Shown here in pieces: positions 5,714-8,729 of a DNA stretch of 8,729 bases. Location of the stretch: NCBI GenBank assembly GCA_903873565.1, contig CAIQOY010000216.1:1-8729 (forward strand), read 5' to 3'. The translations under genes and the position numbers were made by a program. Within the stretch, counting starts at the first letter, position 1. Every line of letters starts with the position of its first letter. Source of the DNA: an uncultured Actinomycetes bacterium (GTDB lineage: Bacteria > Actinomycetota > Thermoleophilia > Gaiellales > F1-60-MAGs149). Below the pieces are notes generated by a model. That model made no database searches, was not told where the DNA came from, and saw nothing but the letters and a program-made list of their open reading frames with translations.

Positions 5714-5737
5714 TTGCGCACGGAGCACCAGCCTTGA
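5714..5737 (+). CDS. possible 7-codon leader ORF overlapping infC start
   Basis: A TTG at 5714 has GGAGA nine bases upstream (5700-5704). It opens a frame encoding MRTEHQP, ending at TGA 5735-5737. The stop overlaps the infC TTG (5734-5736) as TTGA. The infC ribosome binding site (GGAG, 5722-5725) lies inside this mini-ORF, so ribosomes translating it would control access to infC. It is too short for a coding statistic, and TTG is a weak start, so it is offered as a candidate regulatory element only. Confidence 0.3.
   Translation: MRTEHQP
5722..5725 (+). promoter_or_regulatory. ribosome binding site GGAG deciding the infC TTG start
   Basis: GGAG is 8 bases before TTG 5734, normal spacing. 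An in-frame ATC at 5707 could be a rare start like the AUU of E. coli infC, but the purine run before it ends only 2-3 bases upstream, which is too close. No ATG or GTG in frame lies before the conserved RVRINEAIRVPQVRLI segment. Confidence 0.55.
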
Positions 5738-6900
5738 GGCCACGCCGCGGTTTCGACCGTCCCCCGGAGGAGCCGCGTGTCCGCATCAACGAGGCCATTC
5801 GCGTACCGCAGGTGCGCCTGATCGGCGCAGATGGTGAGCAGATCGGGGTCAAGGATCGGGATGACGCGCTGGAGTACGCGTGGAACCTGAACCTGGACCT
5901 CGTCGAGGTGGCCGCCGACGCGCGCCCGCCCGTCTGCCGGGTGATGGACTACTCGAAGTACAAGTACGAGCAGGAGCAGAAGGCCAAGCTCGCGCGCAAG
6001 CACCAGAACGTCATCGTCATCAAGGAGATCAAGCTGCGCCCGAAGGTGGGCCAGCACGACTACGAGACGAAGCGCGGGCACGTGATCCGGTTCCTCAAGA
6101 ACCGCGACAAGGTCAAGGTCACGATCATGTTCCGCGGGCGCGAGATGACGCACCCCGAGCGCGGCCGCGACCTGCTGCTGCGCCTCGCCGAGGACCTCAA
6201 GGAGCTCGCGGTCATCGAGTCCGAGCCGCTGCAGGACGGCCGCAACATGGTGATGATGCTGGCGCCCTCCAAGCAGCTGCTGAAGGAGGACGGCAAGGCC
6301 GAGGGCGAGGACGGGGAGGCCCCCGCCAGGCCCGCCCCCGCCGTCAAGCCCGCCCCCGTCGCCAAGCCCGCCCCGGCGCCCGTCGCCGCGGCGCCGGCCG
6401 CCCCGCCGGAGCCCGTGGCCGCGGAGCCCGAGCCCGCGGTGGCTGAGGTCGTCGAGGTGGTCGAGGTCGTGGCCGAGTCCGCGCCGGTCGCCGAGGTCGC
6501 CCCGGCAGTCGAGGAGCCGGAGCTGGTCGAGGACGTCGCCGAGGTCGCGGTCGAGGAGCCCGAGTTGGTCGAGGCCGTCGCCGAGGTCGTGGCCGAGGAG
6601 CCCGCCGAGGCCCCGGCGGCCGCGAAGGCCCCGGCGAAGCCGAAGGCCCCGGCCAAGCCGAAGGCGCCCGCCAAGCCCCGCGCTGCGGCGGCGCCGAAGG
6701 CCCCCGCGAAGCCGAAGGCGCCCGCCAAGCCGAAGGCCGCCGCGGCCCCCAAGGCCGAGGCGAAGCCCAAGGCGCCGGCCAAGCCGAAGGCCCCGGCCAA
6801 GCCCAAGGCCGAGCCGAAGCCGAAGGCGCCGACGACGCGGAAGACCACCACCACCGCCGCCAAGAAGCCTGCTGCCGCGTCCGACGCGGACAACGGGTAA
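5734..6900 (+). CDS. infC: translation initiation factor IF-3 with long C-terminal extension
   Basis: IF3 binds the 30S subunit, prevents early joining of 50S and checks the start codon and initiator tRNA. Residues about 14-183 are a complete, canonical IF3: the N domain begins RVRINEAIRVPQVRLIGADG, the family signature RVMDYSKYKYEQEQ lies at 69-82, the linker helix follows, and the C domain runs through IKLRPKVGQHDY, MFRGREM and MVMMLAPS (172-179). Typical IF3 is about 170-210 residues; this one has 388. The extra 205 residues comprise a Pro/Ala linker (about 195-235), an acidic Val/Glu block (236-293) and a basic Lys/Pro/Ala repeat block (297-366), with TTRKTTTTAAKKPAAASDADNG at the end. 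The frame is continuous to TAA with no stops. The start is TTG. rpmI follows after 26 bases, so it heads the infC-rpmI-rplT operon. Confidence 0.95.
   Translation: MRPRRGFDRPPEEPRVRINEAIRVPQVRLIGADGEQIGVKDRDDALEYAWNLNLDLVEVAADARPPVCRVMDYSKYKYEQEQKAKLARKHQNVIVIKEIKLRPKVGQHDYETKRGHVIRFLKNRDKVKVTIMFRGREMTHPERGRDLLLRLAEDLKELAVIESEPLQDGRNMVMMLAPSKQLLKEDGKAEGEDGEAPARPAPAVKPAPVAKPAPAPVAAAPAAPPEPVAAEPEPAVAEVVEVVEVVAESAPVAEVAPAVEEPELVEDVAEVAVEEPELVEAVAEVVAEEPAEAPAAAKAPAKPKAPAKPKAPAKPRAAAAPKAPAKPKAPAKPKAAAAPKAEAKPKAPAKPKAPAKPKAEPKPKAPTTRKTTTTAAKKPAAASDADNG
6508..6591 (+). repeat. 42-bp tandem duplication inside the infC acidic tail
   Basis: Units 6508-6549 and 6550-6591 each encode 14 residues, VEEPELVEDVAEVA and VEEPELVEAVAEVV. 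They match at 38 of 42 bases and lie directly next to each other in frame, which points to a fairly recent in-frame duplication. Confidence 0.85.
6622..6831 (+). repeat. AKPKAP repeat array in the infC basic tail
   Basis: The segment encodes about eight AKPK/AKPR units separated by AP, with two AAAAPKA interruptions that give a higher-order period of about 18 residues, and it ends AEPKPKAP. Lysine recurs every two to four residues with almost no acidic residues. The look is that of histone H1-like or HU C-terminal tails. Confidence 0.9.
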
Positions 6901-6926
6901 TCTGCCGCGCAGTTCGAGGACGCACG

Positions 6927-7124
6927 ATGCCGAAGGTCAAGACCAACTCCAGCGCCAAGAAGCGCATGAAGGTGTCCGGCAAGGGCAAGATCGCCCGTCG
7001 CCAGGCCATGGAGTCGCATCTGCGCGGCAAGATGACCGCCAAGCGCCGCCGCAAGCTGAGCCAGGACCAGCCGATGGCGAAGGCCGACTACAAGGAGGCC
7101 CTGCGCCTCCTCGGGAAGCGGTAG
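6927..7124 (+). CDS. rpmI: 50S ribosomal protein L35
   Basis: A 65-residue, strongly basic protein, the normal length for bL35 of the large ribosomal subunit. The N-terminus MPKVKTNSSAKKRMKVSGKG, the middle KIARRQAMESHL and the run TAKRRRKL match the family pattern throughout. The ATG has GAGGA at 6916-6920, six bases upstream. It sits 26 bases after infC and 9 bases before rplT, the conserved infC-rpmI-rplT order, so the three are co-transcribed. Confidence 0.97.
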   Translation: MPKVKTNSSAKKRMKVSGKGKIARRQAMESHLRGKMTAKRRRKLSQDQPMAKADYKEALRLLGKR

Positions 7125-7133
7125 GGACTCCAG

Positions 7134-7493
7134 ATGGCCCGCGTCAAGCGCTCCGTCCACGCGAAGAAGAAGCGCCGCAAGACCCTCGAGGAGGCCTCCG
7201 GCTACTGGGGCCTCAAGTCGAAGCTCTACCGCCGCGCGAAGGAGCAGGTCGCCCGCTCGGGCAACTACGCCTACCGCGACCGCCGGGTGCGCAAGCGCGA
7301 CTTCCGCTCGCTCTGGATCGTCCGCATCAACGCGGGCGCCCGCCAGCACGACCTCTCGTACTCGCAGTTCATGCACGGCCTCAAGAAGGCCGGGGTGGAG
7401 GCGGACCGCAAGGTCCTCGCCGACCTCGCGCTGAACGAGCCCGCGGCCTTCGGCGCCCTCGCCGAGAAGGCCAAGGCCGCGCTGGCCGCCTAG
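7134..7493 (+). CDS. rplT: 50S ribosomal protein L20
   Basis: A 119-residue protein, the usual bL20 length. It binds 23S rRNA early in 50S assembly, and in several bacteria it also represses its own operon. The N-terminal basic half MARVKRSVHAKKKRRKTLEE with the segment GYWGLKSKLYRRAKEQV is canonical, as are YRDRRVRKRDFRSLWIVRIN and the C-terminal LSYSQFMHGLKKAGV. The ribosome binding site AGGGA (7123-7127) overlaps the rpmI stop and lies six bases before the ATG. The RNA methyltransferase gene starts 11 bases downstream. I could not identify an L20-binding leader upstream of infC. Confidence 0.98.
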   Translation: MARVKRSVHAKKKRRKTLEEASGYWGLKSKLYRRAKEQVARSGNYAYRDRRVRKRDFRSLWIVRINAGARQHDLSYSQFMHGLKKAGVEADRKVLADLALNEPAAFGALAEKAKAALAA

Positions 7494-7504
7494 GCGGCAC
7501 CCGC

Positions 7505-8254
7505 GTGGAGCCGATCCGCAGCCTGCGGAACCCCGCGTTGCAGCGCGTGCGCGCGCTTCAGCGCACGTCCGAGCGGCGCGCGCAGGGGCTGTTCGCCGTC
7601 GAGGGCGAGGACCACGTCGAGGCGGCGATCCGCGCCGGTGCCGTGCTCGAGGACCTGCTCGTGCGCGAGGGGGCTCCCGTGCCCGCCGGAGTGCGCGTGG
7701 AGCCGCTGGTGGTCGCCGCCGAGGCGATGGATCGCGTCTCCGGCGTGGCGTCGGGCAGCCGCGTGATCGCGGTGGTGCGCACCGACTCCCTACCGCAGCC
7801 GCCCGCGGTGCTCTCCGGCGTCGGGCTCGTCCTCTGCGGCGTCTCCGACCCGGGCAACGTGGGCACGCTCCTGCGCACCGCCGCGGCCTTCGCCGCCGAG
7901 GTCGTCGTGCTGGGGGCGCCGAGCGCCGATCCGACTGCCCCGAAGGCGGTGCGGGCGGCGACGGGCGCCACCTTCGCCGTGCCCACCCTGGCCGTGGACG
8001 ACCCGGCCCGGGCCTATCCCGAGGCGCGCCTCGTGGCGCTGGACGCCAAGGGCGACCGCGATCTCGCCGACTGCGACCTGACGGGGCCCGTCCTGATCGC
8101 GCTCGGCGCCGAGCGCGAGGGCCTGCCCGCTGCGGTCAGGGAGCGAGCGCAGGTGGTGTGCCGAATCCCGCAGTCGCACGCCGCGGAGTCGCTCAACGTG
8201 GCGGCGGCGGGAGCCATCGCCATGGCGGCCGCGTACGGCGCCAACCGCGGCTGA
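7505..8254 (+). CDS. SpoU/TrmH-family RNA 2'-O-ribose methyltransferase
   Basis: A 249-residue enzyme of the SPOUT class that transfers a methyl group from SAM to a ribose 2'-OH in rRNA or tRNA. The N-terminal third (about 1-95) fits the L30e-like RNA-binding domain seen in these enzymes, including LFAVEGEDHVEAAI. The three SpoU motifs are clear: motif 1 DPGNVGTLLRTA at 115-126 with Asn118 and Arg124, motif 2 LIALGAEREGLP at 197-208, and motif 3 IPQSHAAESLNVAAAGAIAM at 221-240 with the Glu-Ser-Leu-Asn of the knotted SAM site. The GTG start has AGGCGG (7492-7497), overlapping the rplT stop, seven bases upstream. A methyltransferase of this kind right after rplT is common in actinobacteria. The exact target nucleotide cannot be read from sequence. 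Confidence 0.92.
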   Translation: MEPIRSLRNPALQRVRALQRTSERRAQGLFAVEGEDHVEAAIRAGAVLEDLLVREGAPVPAGVRVEPLVVAAEAMDRVSGVASGSRVIAVVRTDSLPQPPAVLSGVGLVLCGVSDPGNVGTLLRTAAAFAAEVVVLGAPSADPTAPKAVRAATGATFAVPTLAVDDPARAYPEARLVALDAKGDRDLADCDLTGPVLIALGAEREGLPAAVRERAQVVCRIPQSHAAESLNVAAAGAIAMAAAYGANRG

Positions 8255-8257
8255 GGA

Positions 8258-8729
8258 TCATCCGACTCGCTGGGCGATCACCACGAGGTCGCCCGTGCCG
8301 TCCTCGCGCACGGGTCCGCCCGTGAAGTCGCCCCAGGTGGTGATCACCTCGAAGCCCGCCTCCGCGGTGAGTGCCAGCCAGCGCTCCGCCGGGATCGGAT
8401 GGAGGACGAGCGTCGTCGTGCGCCCGCGCATCTCGACCTCGATGTGCGTGGTGCCGTCCGGGCGGTGCCAGTCGGCGCGCTCCCTCGCCCCCGAGTCGCG
8501 GTGGTGCCAGCGGCCCTGCGTGGCCGTGATGTCCTCCGGGGTGGGCGCGAAGACGTCGAAGGCGAGGTAGCCGCCCTCGGCGAGGAGCGCGTGCGCAGCC
8601 TGCAGGGCGGCGAGGCGCTCATGGTCGTCGCGCAGGTGCAGCAGGCTGCGGAAGGGGATCAGGACGCGGTCGTAGGTGCCGCGAACGCCCGGGTCGAGCA
8701 GGTCGCCCGCGCGGAGGTCGATCCGCTCC
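8258..8729 (-). CDS. SAM-dependent class I methyltransferase, C-terminal part (5' end outside window)
   Basis: On the - strand a frame is open from the window edge to TGA at 8258-8260, giving 156 residues. The visible start, ERIDLRAGDLLDPG, then YDRVLIPFRSLLHLRDDHER, is the motif IV area of Rossmann-type methyltransferases. It is followed by ALLAEGGYLAFDVFAP, the usual post-motif helix and strand. Further on come a beta-rich insert (RWHHRDSGARERADWHR) and the end AEAGFEVITTWGDFTG with a final LVVIAQRVG strand, typical of the Methyltransf_25/11 type. The SAM-binding glycine loop must lie beyond the window. The substrate is not predictable. Its stop is 3 bases from the stop of the RNA methyltransferase gene on the other strand, so the two genes converge with no space for a separate terminator. 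Confidence 0.85.
   Translation of the reverse strand, partial: ERIDLRAGDLLDPGVRGTYDRVLIPFRSLLHLRDDHERLAALQAAHALLAEGGYLAFDVFAPTPEDITATQGRWHHRDSGARERADWHRPDGTTHIEVEMRGRTTTLVLHPIPAERWLALTAEAGFEVITTWGDFTGGPVREDGTGDLVVIAQRVG

Larger units (their letters stand above)
5562..5733 (+). promoter_or_regulatory. thrS-infC intergenic region and infC leader
   Basis: These 172 bases hold a promoter candidate (5640-5648), a GC-rich segment around 5655-5680 with CCGG/GGCC-type self-complementarity that could fold in the leader, a possible leader ORF (5714-5737) and the infC ribosome binding site. The expected leader is about 80 bases. I could not recognise a standard L20-type autoregulatory leader. No T-run terminator for thrS is visible. 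Confidence 0.4.

Noticed and set aside
5562..5733. L20-type autoregulatory leader or a T-box upstream of infC or thrS
   Set aside because: I could not find the expected conserved elements. thrS appears leaderless, and the infC leader of about 80 bases is too short and featureless for me to match to a known class.
3492..5852. 786-codon open frame on the - strand opposite thrS and the start of infC
   Set aside because: It is antisense to an unmistakable ThrRS with all catalytic residues. Long antisense frames are expected at this GC content because stop codons are rare, and the sequence shows no domain.
6060..7376. 438-codon - strand frame with a Gly/Ala/Phe repeat (GLAGAFGFAGAFG-like)
   Set aside because: The repeat is the antisense image of the AKPKAP array in infC, and the frame crosses rpmI and rplT. 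No signal or motif supports it.
1..8729. CRISPR array, tRNA/rRNA gene, insertion sequence or toxin-antitoxin unit
   Set aside because: No regularly spaced repeats, transposase motifs, terminal repeats or structural RNA signatures were seen. The only repeats are the in-frame ones in the infC tail.

Overview
The window is very GC-rich, with G or C at almost every third codon position, and it is densely packed with genes. Many starts are GTG or TTG. The gene content, the Ig-like secreted protein and the leaderless-looking promoters suggest a high-GC actinobacterium. A deep-branching class such as Thermoleophilia (Solirubrobacterales-like) is my best guess. That placement is inferred from style and gene order, not from a marker-gene comparison.

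Left part (1-1804): the tail of a Pro/Ala-rich protein overlaps, by ATGA, the start of a putative exported Ig-like protein. The reading frame of the exported protein runs 139 bases into bolA. bolA is followed after 2 bases by a monothiol CGFS glutaredoxin (Grx4/GrxD type). BolA and CGFS glutaredoxins are a known [2Fe-2S]-binding pair, so this is an iron-sulfur/iron-homeostasis module.

Middle (1805-3598): a 140-base intergenic region holds two clear inverted repeats. It leads into a Crp/Fnr-family regulator whose cyclic-nucleotide pocket looks degenerate. A PfkB-family kinase of unknown substrate follows, with its own extended -10 box 7 bases before its GTG start.

Right part (3599-8254) is a translation cluster: thrS, infC, rpmI, rplT and a SpoU/TrmH-family RNA methyltransferase, all on the + strand. 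The stretch from infC onwards is probably one transcript from a promoter near 5643. infC has two unusual features. It starts at TTG, overlapping the stop of a possible 7-codon leader ORF. It also encodes IF3 with a C-terminal extension of about 205 residues, made of an acidic Val/Glu part and then a Lys/Pro/Ala repeat part resembling histone H1 tails. The extension is the strongest oddity in the window.

End (8258-8729): the 3' part of a class I SAM-dependent methyltransferase gene runs on the - strand, converging on the RNA methyltransferase with only 3 bases between the stops. It sits where pheS/pheT commonly follow this cluster in other bacteria. There are no rRNA or tRNA genes, CRISPR arrays or insertion sequences, and no gene-free stretch longer than about 175 bases. 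I see no new defence or mobile system here. The observations worth following up are the IF3 tail, the infC leader arrangement, the Fe-S pair beside an atypical Crp-family protein, and the repeated leaderless promoter pattern.
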